64,000 nt of DNA. Origin: Lepisosteus oculatus. Lineage: Eukaryota; Chordata; Actinopteri; Semionotiformes; Lepisosteidae. A model generated the notes under the pieces. The model was given only the letters and a program-made list of their open reading frames with translations, was not told where the DNA came from and made no database searches. The position numbers were made by a program, and so were the translations under genes. Every line of letters starts with the position of its first letter. The first letter of the stretch is position 1. Below, piece after piece: positions 1 through 64,000 of the stretch. The DNA lies in assembly GCF_040954835.1 (NCBI RefSeq), contig NC_090704.1:36088979-36152978 (forward strand). Direction: 5' to 3'.

Positions 1-13143
<13,143 letters not shown>

Positions 13144-13950
13144 CAGGACCTCCCACGCCACACCAACACGCCTGCCAGTCCAGATTAAGCCTCTGCCCCT
13201 AGTTTGAGGAAGCGAAGCGTGTTTCAGTGAGCGAAACCGCAAAGGTTATGTCCCTTTCCGGAAGCCAGATCCCTCAGCGGAAAGGTAACAAATTACAAAT
13301 ATCCTGGATTGCTGAAAACCTACAGCGGTGTACCGAGAAGCCCAAATCACGTATTATGGAGAACAAAGGGAGCAGTACAGCGACGAGACAATTCCAGACA
13401 AAATCGACACTCCTCCGTCGAAAACAGCGCTGAAACAAGAAGAAAACACAGTGTGTCTTTAAATTAACACCTTCGCGCAAAGAACAGTTCTACGCACTAA
13501 TAACGCAAAGGCCGTAAACGCGCTGATATCAACTTCGTGAGCTGCGTTGTCCAAGAAGTGCCCTCCGTCTGTACACAGCACGTATGCAACAACAGGGCGC
13601 TGGGATCGCCGGACACAGGGCAGCTGTGGAAAGCGGGGTCGCTGTTTGCCGAGCCGGAGATGCTAATGCACAGATGAAGTTAAATATGCGCCTAACTGCC
13701 ACTGCAAGGCCGTGCCTAGCTCCGATCTCTCTTCTCTGCACATTCCTTTCTTTTGTTGTGCTTCAGTCAAGCTCTCTTCCAACATACGGACGTGGCAGCT
13801 GCAGTATCCCCTCCCTCGCCTCACACACAGCCTCTCCGGGAACCATTCAGAATCAGGATTGCGGATGGAAGCTGATGTACAGCGATTCGCTGGAAGCGGA
13901 GACGAAATATTAAAATCTCGCGGTCATCATTTCTGCGCGCTGGTCTCGAG
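13144..13950 (-). promoter_or_regulatory. CDR2L: CDR2L 5' flank, CpG-enriched probable promoter/5' UTR
   Basis: CpG dinucleotides are clearly denser here than in the surrounding AT-rich sequence, for example around 13200-13260, 13360-13430, 13500-13640 and 13780-13960. The stretch sits directly upstream of the CDR2L start codon on the minus strand. No TATA box or exact start site can be fixed by eye. The overlapping plus-strand frames (13584-13913, 13712-14005) look like by-products of GC-rich sequence. Confidence 0.5.
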
Positions 13951-16900
13951 TGAGAGGAGACGTCCTACATCCCTGTGCAAACTAGTAACCGTAGTTTACA
14001 GCTAGACAAATACATAATAGGAACAGACGATAAACAAGGGATCAGGGATCTTTTCCGACAAAATAAATTAACCAGAATTCCCAAACCTGCCAGAATCATA
14101 ACTGCGGTGTATGGAGGCCCGTTTCCGCCAGGGAGTGAAAAAAAAACGCGCTATGCCATCTCGCAATTGCGACTTTATATGTCAGAATTTCGACTTTATA
14201 CCTAACGATTGCGACTTCAAAACTTAGAATTACGACTTAAAAACTCAATATGACTTTCAAACCTGTACTTTTAGTAGAACATAAGAAACATAAGAGGTTA
14301 GTAGTCCATTTGGCCCTTTAAACTCATTTGGCTGCCAGCGGGTTATTGATCAAAGGTTCTCACCCAGCTGAGCTGCTTCTTGAAGTTGGCCAGGGCATTG
14401 GCTTCAACAGTGTTGCTGGATAGCTCAATCCAGACCCCCATAATCCATAATGCTTTGTGTGAAGAACGTCAAAGGCTACCCCCAGCTACACACCAAGGAC
14501 AGAATAAAATAAAATTAAAAGTACATAAAGGCAATAAGAGATGTAAAAGACATAATTTTGCTCACCAAAATACTGGGACTTCTGTGAGTAGGGAGCACAG
14601 AAGGAACAGAAACATTACAAGCTCAACTCGATGCTGTTCCTCTAGCAAGGTGATATTCACTCGAGTGTGTGATGAAGGAAATAATAGTGTGCAAAAAAAT
14701 GTGCCCTGCTGGCTCCACGGGGTTACAGTAGGATTGAGATCTGGGGAGTTTTCTGGACAGGGAAGGTGATGAAACGGTCTCATGCTTCCACAACCAACTG
14801 CTCATTGCATACTATTAAAAGAGTCCATTCATTTTACTCAAGCTGCTTAAGATTCTGGCCAGCGAGTTTTAAAATCTTTATTATTTGCTTTCTTTCGTTC
14901 TTTGCACAAACCTCCACAGCTAATCAGTCTGATAGACATTTTCTATCTGGATGAAAGGAAACTCAAAGGAGACGTAGCCCTCCGCAAATCCAATCGACAA
15001 CCTAGAGCTAATGACAGAGCACTCAAATATATTTAAATATTTTAGTAATTGCAAAACCTAGTTTTAAATAATCAGCCAAAATGCAAGGAAAAAGGTCTTA
15101 GGTATTATGTCTATTGACACAAGGACACTGAATGCACATGACTTCCCATCTTTACCTATACATCAAATTATTCATTCTGACCAAAAGTAAATAGTACATA
15201 AAGAATTATTTTGAAATCAAAATTTAAAATGAGTTCATTTTTCTATTTTACTTCAGTATGTAAACCAATGAAATTCTGTACTGTTTGTTAAACAGGTTTT
15301 CTGAAGTAGTGGTGGTAGCTGAGTATATCCAGTTTTGTTGTCTTTTTGTCCAAAAATGTTTTGTATGTGGGTGACTTAGCTCCTGACAATTTTACACTCT
15401 TATGCTCTTCCACATAATTGAGCTTGTTTAATAAATAGAACAATTCCACCTTGTGACTATTCATAGATATTACATGTCCAAAACAGTACAGAGCTGATAT
15501 AGAAATCAATTTCCTGATTACAAAGTCACTTATTCTACTGAGGGTGAGGGTCTTGGCAGGCTGGAGTCTCTCCAAAAGCACAGGGTGCACAGCAGAACTG
15601 AAAAATGTCTGAAAATAAAGAGGAATTAATAAATCAAAGGTGCTTTTAGGATTTTGGGTTTCCTGGTCCTGCTGCAAGCTCAAGGTTTTTAATTTCTGTT
15701 TCCCGTGAACACTTGAACACCAAAAAAGTCTTAAAGCAAGTCCACACAGTAGATTTCTTTCTACAGTACCCTTTTAACAGCGCTCTAGTTCAAGACTTAA
15801 TGGTTTAAGTCTGTACAAAACTGCATGTTATGGTTACAATCGTGAATGTCTCTGAATCGGGGTTAGACCAACATTCAATAAATTAGTCCTGCAGAAAAGC
15901 CTGCTTATGGATTTCATAAGAAATAGGATATCCCTCACCAACCATCTTCTCTGTCAATCAGCACATGAAGTCTGACAAGCCTACCATTTCTCATCTGTAC
16001 TTGAAAAAATAAGTTAAATAAAAGTGATTTATACTTACTTATTTACAAGATCAGCTTTAAAATTAATACTTTCTTATAAAAGGAACTGTTCATGACCAAC
16101 ATCCTTTGTTGTACAAACCAATATATATATAATGTACATTTTCATGTGAAGTTTTACCCAAGATTTCATAAACTGTGAGAAAATGTGTTCAGATCACACA
16201 AGTCTTTTTTAAAAACAATATCCACAAAAGACACAGCAGTAGAATGAAGGACGGGGTGTTAAAATCCTTAAAAGAGGTTGGTAAAGACTATGATATTAAT
16301 TCAATGTACTCAAAAAAAAACAAGTGCAGTGTAAAAGCTGATAGTCAGATCTTTTGTTTTCCAAAAGATAGCCAGATCATAATAAAAACAGGTACCATTT
16401 CATCCTGGGCAATATCACTCTGAAACATTGTTCCAGTTATATATATCAGATCTGAACATCAGTGTGTCTGGGGAATTTCTGTCTAGCAATAATGCATTAA
16501 TCTAAACCTACCCGTAGACAGTCAACAACCCGTTTCAATTAATTCAGTGACATTTTTTTAAAGTGTATTTACCTTTTCTCAAAACCCAGACAGTTTTTGT
16601 CTTAGCTTGGATAATACCTGCTTCAAGTTTCAATCATTTACTCAGTGTTGGGAACTGACACCGTGTTTATCTGTAAACTGAGCACGGTCTTAAGAATGTG
16701 GCTTGATTACAACATGGGCTGCTTTAATATAAAATATTCTAACATGAAGTAATAATTTCTACCAGTGTCATTAAGTTTTTATGTTTGTGAATAAATATAT
16801 CTTCCAAACGTATAAAACATTCCCCAAAATAAGTGATGCTTGATCAGCTGTACACACATCAGAACACAACAACTTCCATCTGCACAAAGTGAACAAACTA

Positions 16901-18394
16901 AAATATTAAACACTCAGCTTTGAACTGTGTTAATTTATTTTCATTTTACAGGCAACATTGCAAACAGACCTGTCTGGTTTTAGAAGTGTCAGGTTATTGT
17001 AGGACAAGCAACAGTTCTTAAACTTGAAATATAGCCTTTTTGGGTATAAAAGAATGGAGCTTAATGATATCCAATTAATCTTTACATGCCAAATACATTC
17101 TCCACTATAAGCACTGTAAACAAGTTTGAGGAAAACACTAACCTTTTTAGCTGTTTAAAATCTAAGCCCATTAATTTTAACATAACAGAAAAAGTCACTG
17201 GCTTTACCAGTTCATCAGTTATTCCATGCATTTTCACTTTATATATCTTCCAAAAGTTATTTAACACACAAAAGAAAACCTAACTGCCAATTTAGTAATC
17301 CATAAACATGACCTACAAAATAAGGTTGACCTCTGTGCACCATTGCTGCTGTAATGCAGGGCTGCCCAGTCTCGAGTACTGGGGGGTTGCATTCCAGCAG
17401 CTTTTATAGGACTCTTTAAAACCAGAACATCTTGGGAACAGGGAAATACTGTTGAACTGGTCCAATTTAGTTAATCATCAATTGAGCTAGCAGGTTAATA
17501 GTCAAATTATCAAGAAATCTGCAAATTCAACACCCTTCATTAGCAGTAAAAGATACACCTGCTGTAGTGCACTTAAAGGAAGATCACACAATTTGGTATG
17601 GTTTGACATTTTACCGGTGGGGGGAGTCATGGTCATCAAGCTCACCCAAACAGCCCCCTGGTATGGCTAATGATATTCACTTCTTTAGTATTGTCTATCC
17701 AGGAGAGGATATTGTTAGGATACAGCAGGAAAAGCTTATTGAAAATGGGAGAGAGAAACCCCAATGTTTTAAAGTGCTTTACTGGACTGGAGTATTAACT
17801 CTTTCAATACTGCAAGCCCATGAAATTATATTCCATGCACAGTCCTCTGTGGCTATGAATAACATAATAACAGCAGGTCTTTCTAAGTGGTTTAAAAAGG
17901 AGACATCTAAGAGAATGCACTTGGCAAGTACTGGCTCATCCTTGACAGTGTAATAAAAGCCACTGTGAAAACTAGGCTCAGCGCAGGTTGATAACAAATG
18001 GATCAAATTCAAGAATTTTCATTCTACACATGCAGGCTGCCACTGAAAATTGTGGATCATTCCATTAGGTTCATTTTAAGATACAATTCTATATATCAAA
18101 TCAGGGATTTAGAAGGATGTCTTATAATTTTCGGCCTCCTGAATAAGTTATAGGTTAGCATGAGCATATTTCATAGTGAAAGAGTTAAGACTAAACTTGC
18201 TGCAGTGGTGCTTACAGTCAGTGTGCACCATTGCAGGACCCTGAGTTTGTGGGCAATCCCCTGCCCTGCGCGACTGATGACCAGCGTGAAGCCCTGCTGT
18301 GTCGAGTCACGTCCTGAGCTATGGTCAATGGTGGCTGTCCCTGCAGGGCTGTGGTGTCACCCTGTGCCCTCTGTCCTCCCCGCTGGCCCTATTC
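13951..18394. other. Spacer between CDR2L 5' end and RECQL5 stop codon
   Basis: No gene is supported. Repeats include an 'AACATAAGAAACATAAGAGG' element at 14278-14480 and a 'gggctgcccagtctcgag' fragment at 17355-17470. A 131-codon minus frame at 15288-15683 has no recognisable family. The part next to 18394 should be RECQL5 3' UTR. I found no AATAAA on the minus strand in the first kilobase; the nearest one I saw is at about 16934-16939, so the 3' end is uncertain. Confidence 0.55.
14278..14480 (+). repeat. 'AACATAAGAAACATAAGAGG' family repeat, copy 1
   Basis: The element begins aacataagaaacataagagg, continues with 'gtccatttggccc', and ends with 'cttcaacagtgttgctgg', 'agctcaatccagacc' and 'tgtgtgaagaacg'. 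Related copies lie at 29030-29270, 44140-44480 and 58395-58740. I recall this family from non-teleost ray-finned fishes. All copies in the window run on the plus strand. Confidence 0.65.
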
Positions 18395-60158
<41,764 letters not shown>

Positions 60159-61830
60159 TTCAAATTCCTTTGCATGTAATATTTGTTTTGGTTTATTTCT
60201 TATTCAATACATAAAGTTCTCCTTTCCCAAGTTAGATCACGTCTTTTCAAATGATAATACTTATCTGCCACAGCGAAATCATCGCCAGATAAAATGTATA
60301 TTTGTCCCTCCAAAGGATTTTCTTATTTTTGTTAGAGGAACCAGAGGACACAAAATACTGAAACTGATAGTACTGTAAGCTACCTTCACCATTTCACGGC
60401 CTACATTAGCTAAACACCTTTAGTTTTCGGGAACGAAACGAGAATGGTGGTTATCCTGTTACACTTTAAGCAAAAACTGACGTAACGACGGTATAAAAAT
60501 GAATGAAAACCATACAAGCTATTTGCAATGTGTTTTTTGTAAGTAATTATTAATTATAACAACAAACATTTCAAGCTATTGTAGTGTCAACAATTTAGAA
60601 AAAGTATAAAAATCTCCATTCATCACACGCCGCGTCCAACTTTTTGTTTTCCAAACTTCTTAGGCGCTTATAGATGACATCACGCCACGTAACCTGATGT
60701 AAAATCATATCTCTCCCGCTTAATTTAATGTACAATAAACCATAGACATTTTAAAATATTTCTGATGTGCTTAGCCTACGTTTATGTGACCCTTCACCCA
60801 CTGAATCGTATTTAATCGTATCTAATTTAATAAATTGCCTGTTGTTGCACATGCGCGAAGGACAACCTGTGTGACAGAGCAACTTGTGAGCTGTAGACCG
60901 TAGCTTCCTTCTTGTGTCTTGATTTGAATCGATACTGTGTTGAATGATTTGGGAAACCACGACCTCCTTCGCAACAAAGTGCAACAGCCTTGCAACTAGG
61001 TCAAGCCCTGGATTACCATGTAGCAGATTTCCAGAGGCTTGCATTACTAACTCTTTGTGCATCCACCCACTCACAGTCCTCGTTTTGTATGACACATACG
61101 TAAATTAATTTTACTGTAGAGTTAAATTAAGGAATAATCAAGGTGGTGAATGTGATAAACAGTTAATGTATTGTAGGGACCTTTTCATTAATAATTCCTA
61201 ACAAAATAAAAAAAAATATTAATTATGTTATGTAGAAATTATGTAGTTGTTACACATTTGGCATATCGCAAGGATTATTTGATAACAACAGCTATAGCAA
61301 ACGTGATGTCTGCTAATGGTGATATTTTTTACCATTGTTGTTAATAATAATAATTGTCCTAGCATACATAAAAGATACAAAGTACAAAATATCATATTTA
61401 TTTACAACAAGCACACAATAAAACAAGGGCCAAGGACAAACTTGAAAAGCAACGCAACAGCTCCAGACTAAACGCAATAGGACAGACTGTACAGCATGTA
61501 TAGTGGTATCTGGATACCAAGCAGAGACTAAGGCAGACTAAGGCTTTTTTTGTCCGCATGGACTTGGAGCAGCATACAATCAACACTGACAGCCTCACAG
61601 TCAAGGAAGGTCTAAATACTACAAGCTAAGTTTATTTTGTTATAGACCAGCACAGCCACTAACGTCCAGTCATTTACTGGTTGCTAGGAGCGAAGAAGCT
61701 AAGGCTTGTGAGTCCATACTGCAGATAGATGACGTTAACCAATGAGAAAAGTCTTATTTTTTTAAGGCCAGCGGGGTGGCGCACAGTGATGACGCCTTTG
61801 GGGCGACCGGGAAGAACTGTGGTAAAGGCA
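60159..61830. promoter_or_regulatory. Divergent RECQL5 / SAP30BP promoter interval
   Basis: This 1.7 kb interval separates two genes transcribed away from each other. TGACATCA at 60675-60682, one base from a consensus CRE, lies 0.5 kb upstream of the RECQL5 start. A TGACGTT at 61730-61736 followed by a CCAAT box at 61739-61743 lies about 90 bp upstream of the SAP30BP start codon. No TATA box is obvious. The centre (61100-61700) is AT-rich and shows no gene. Confidence 0.5.
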
Positions 61831-61918
61831 ATGGCGAGTGGAAAGAAAAGCACATTACTGTCGTCCTTAGCGGCTTACGAATCGGAACAGGAGTCAGATA
61901 CAGAGAATGAGGAACCTG
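61831..61918 (+). CDS. SAP30BP: SAP30BP coding exon 1
   Basis: The exon encodes MASGKKSTLLSSLAAYESEQ then ESDTENEEP plus one base, with a gtaagg donor. It matches human MAGKKNVLSSLAVYAEDSEP. The open frame continues upstream to an ATG at 61729 and one at 61789, but the CCAAT box at 61739 implies transcription starts after the first of these, and only the 61831 start matches the family. Confidence 0.9.
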
Positions 61919-63670
61919 GTAAGGATCGAACTTCAGTGTGTCGGTGTTTTGGAGCTGTTTGTGCGCTGCACTTTGAGGTTAGCGTTTGTGATGTAGACGT
62001 AGCTGTGGCGATCGATTCACTTCAGTAGACAACACTGCAGCATGCTTCTTTTTTTCATTTCTTCACTGTATGTATACCCCAAATAGGTTCTTAGACAGTG
62101 TAGAAAGATTTAAGAATTATTAAGAATTTAAATTTATTTGGAATTTCTGTTTTCAAGGAGTTAATTTTTTAGGATTCTAGAATTTGTCTGGCCGACATAG
62201 GTAGTTTTCTTAAGGCCAAAACAGAAAAAAAGCGTAATCATGAGATAATATATCTTAACATAACTTCAAAACTTCAATACCTGAAAGCTGAGACAACATC
62301 TATGTATTAGGCCTATAATCAGTGCAGTTTTTGCAACAGTGGAGCGTATGCTTATAAATAGCCTTCTACCAATTGCACGCAACCTCCTGAAAAAGTTATT
62401 ATTCGTTTTGACATGAATAAATTGTTTCAGAAACGTTACACCGGTGAGATGTAGAATGTTCCAACCTGCTGTGTTGGAATTTGAAAGTAGCAAAAATAGC
62501 TCCTCTGTTCGAAAACCAACGGTGATTATGTCAGCGTAATTTACTTCCCAGATATGTTTCTACGACGCATCACGTGTATAATTTTGCCATATACAGCACC
62601 TGTTCTATTCCACACTGGAAAAATATAGGTATGTTTAATAATAAAAACAGGAAATTTATATTAATAGCCAGTGCATTTTCAAATGTAGTGCCGATTGCAA
62701 ATCAAGCTTCCCGGTTTCATGACACAAAGATAAAACCATTTTAGATTTAACAATCCGCAGCAAATTCTGTTTGTTGTATGTCCTAGTTTGTTTGTGGTTG
62801 TCAGCAGTTATCTCAGGTTTTAGGCTATAGCATACCTGGGAGAAACACAAACCTGACAGGACAGTTAGCATGCGAAGGAGGAGAAGCACATCTCCCGATA
62901 ATCTTTCCACAAGCCTGCAGGTGCCCTGGAAGTAAGGAGAGCTGGGGTCACTGCTGAGGAGATAGAGAGGCTTTACTAATCCCAGCCCCTCTTGTCACTT
63001 GGGAATCCTTATATATTCTTACCCACTGTTATTAACTTGACATGGGTCTGAACCTGTGGCATCTGAGCTGTAGACTTCAGCCTGTGTTTAGATCAGTCAC
63101 CTTTTCCTGGTTTCCCCATCTGGGGTGACTGTTGAAATTCTTTTCAGCCAGTTAATTACCACTTTTAAGATTTTAGAATTGCTTCCTAAATTATTCTTTA
63201 TTTTAAACACAGCAGCTCTCTCAATTGTGATGTTTAATCCATTGTGTTTGACTTTATCCAAGATCTTAACTTATTGTACTTCAGGAGTTATTGCCTTAAT
63301 GCTTCAGAATTATAATTATACTCTAGATCTGCAGTTGGTGGTCCCTATATGTCCATCCAGTTAATTATGTCAGCATAACTTACTTCCCAGAAATGTTTCT
63401 ACAACACATCCCACAGTGTAATTGTAACCTTTACAGCACCTGTTCAGTTCCACACCAGAACACACCATTATTGAAAAAGATCTTCCTTTATGTTGAGAGA
63501 AAGACCTCTGTAGTTGGCAGTTCCTGAGCCTGAGTGCTTGTCTGTGTTTTCCAGACAGTCGCAAAGGACTCGTCTCAGCAGGATATGGAAAAAACAATGC
63601 CAGTTATATGGATGAAGAGGATCGGAGGGACTCTGGTGACGAGGACAGTGGAGACAGCTCCAGAAATTCG
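61831..63670 (+). CDS. SAP30BP: SAP30BP (HCNGP), SAP30-binding protein, 5' part
   Basis: Join of 61831-61918 and 63555-63670; the gene continues past the right edge. SAP30BP is a nuclear protein that binds the Sin3-complex subunit SAP30 and acts in transcription repression and in splicing of short introns (known for the family). The first 68 residues are a conserved GKK..LLSSLAAYESEQESDT start followed by GLVSAGYG (human GLVSDAYG) and a long acidic Ser/Asp/Glu run, as in the vertebrate protein. It is divergent from RECQL5, as in human 17q25. Confidence 0.9.
62515..62635 (+). repeat. Unassigned ~120 bp repeat, copy 1
   Basis: The blocks 'attatgtcagcgtaatttac', 'ttcccagatatgtttctac', 'tacagcacctgttctattcc' and 'acactgg' are found again, in the same order and orientation, at 63358-63478. 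Confidence 0.75.
63358..63478 (+). repeat. Unassigned ~120 bp repeat, copy 2
   Basis: The blocks 'aattatgtcagcataactta', 'cttcccagaaatgtttctac', 'ttacagcacctgttcagttc' and 'cacaccag' match 62515-62635. It ends about 75 bp before SAP30BP exon 2. Confidence 0.75.
63555..63670 (+). CDS. SAP30BP: SAP30BP coding exon 2
   Basis: The exon completes an Asp codon and reads SRKGLVSAGYGKNNASYMDE then EDRRDSGDEDSGDSSRNS, followed by a gtgagt donor. GLVSAGYG matches human GLVSDAYG, followed by the acidic run typical of the family. Confidence 0.92.
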
Positions 63671-64000
63671 GTGAGTTAGCGGGAAGCACTGAAAATGCAT
63701 GAAACCTTCAAACATCTGAGCAAAGAAAAAAAACAATTTTCCTCAGGAAATAATTTTAAAAGATTAAAAACTAGCATGGGCGGAATGACTATGCTGTGCT
63801 ATTGGATTGCTGCTGCATGACACAGGCTGAAGAAGTTGTGAATGTTTGCCATGAAATTAGCCTCAGTTACATGGTAACAAATATGTAATGGTAAATGATA
63901 GAAATTTGAGATAAGAATAGCCATCCCATTGGCAGTGAGGGATAATTACAAGCTTGGATAGTGTCATTAAAAACGGCTGAGAGTTTGAGGGAAATTGTGA
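63671..64000 (+). other. SAP30BP: SAP30BP intron 2 (partial)
   Basis: Starts with a gtgagt donor and runs to the window edge. No further exon is seen. Confidence 0.75.

Larger units (their letters stand above)
61919..63554 (+). other. SAP30BP: SAP30BP intron 1
   Basis: A gtaagg donor and a ttttccag acceptor bound 1.6 kb of AT-rich sequence. It contains two diverged copies of one element of about 120 bp (62515-62635 and 63358-63478). Confidence 0.8.

Noticed and set aside
61729..61830. Upstream in-frame ATGs extending SAP30BP by up to 34 residues
   Set aside because: The first ATG lies upstream of the CCAAT box, the extension has no family match, and the start at 61831 aligns with the human N-terminus.

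Overview
This window is vertebrate nuclear DNA, most likely from a ray-finned fish. It is AT-rich by eye, its coding exons are short with GT-AG introns of up to 22 kb, and its spacers hold old interspersed repeats typical of fish. The repeats include 5S-rRNA-headed SINE copies, the 'CCATCCATTTTC' family, and an 'AACATAAGAACATAAGAG' family that I associate with non-teleost fishes such as gar, bowfin or sturgeon. The species is an inference and is not proven. There are no prokaryotic genes, CRISPR arrays or operons.

Layout, left to right. (1) 1-13143, minus strand: the 5' end of CDR2L. Coding exon 1 (13065-13143) and exon 2 (2223-2335) are separated by a 10.7 kb intron; the rest of the gene lies to the left of the window. 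(2) 13144-18394: CDR2L 5' flank with a CpG-enriched stretch, then repeat-bearing spacer and the RECQL5 3' end. (3) 18395-60158, minus strand: the whole RECQL5 coding region in 19 coding exons. All splice phases close and predict 1012 residues. (4) Inside the 22 kb RECQL5 intron 7, on the opposite strand, are two single-pass micropeptide genes: SMIM5 (two coding exons, 71 aa) and SMIM6/endoregulin (one coding exon, 67 aa). (5) 60159-61830: divergent promoter interval. (6) 61831-63670 and beyond, plus strand: the first two coding exons of SAP30BP, which runs off the right edge.

RECQL5 is a RecQ helicase acting in transcription-linked genome stability. SAP30BP is a nuclear transcription and splicing factor. 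SMIM6 is a SERCA-regulating micropeptide. SMIM5 is a small membrane protein of unknown function. CDR2L is a coiled-coil cytoplasmic protein. They share a location but no evident pathway. The block RECQL5 / SMIM5 / SMIM6 / SAP30BP matches human 17q25, whereas CDR2L lying directly downstream of RECQL5 differs from the human order.

The points most worth a second look are the nested antisense micropeptides with a candidate distal promoter at about 34 kb, the altered PCNA-binding motif at the RECQL5 C-terminus, the Arg-rich tail on SMIM6, and several intronic repeat pairs. I found no clearly new biological system.
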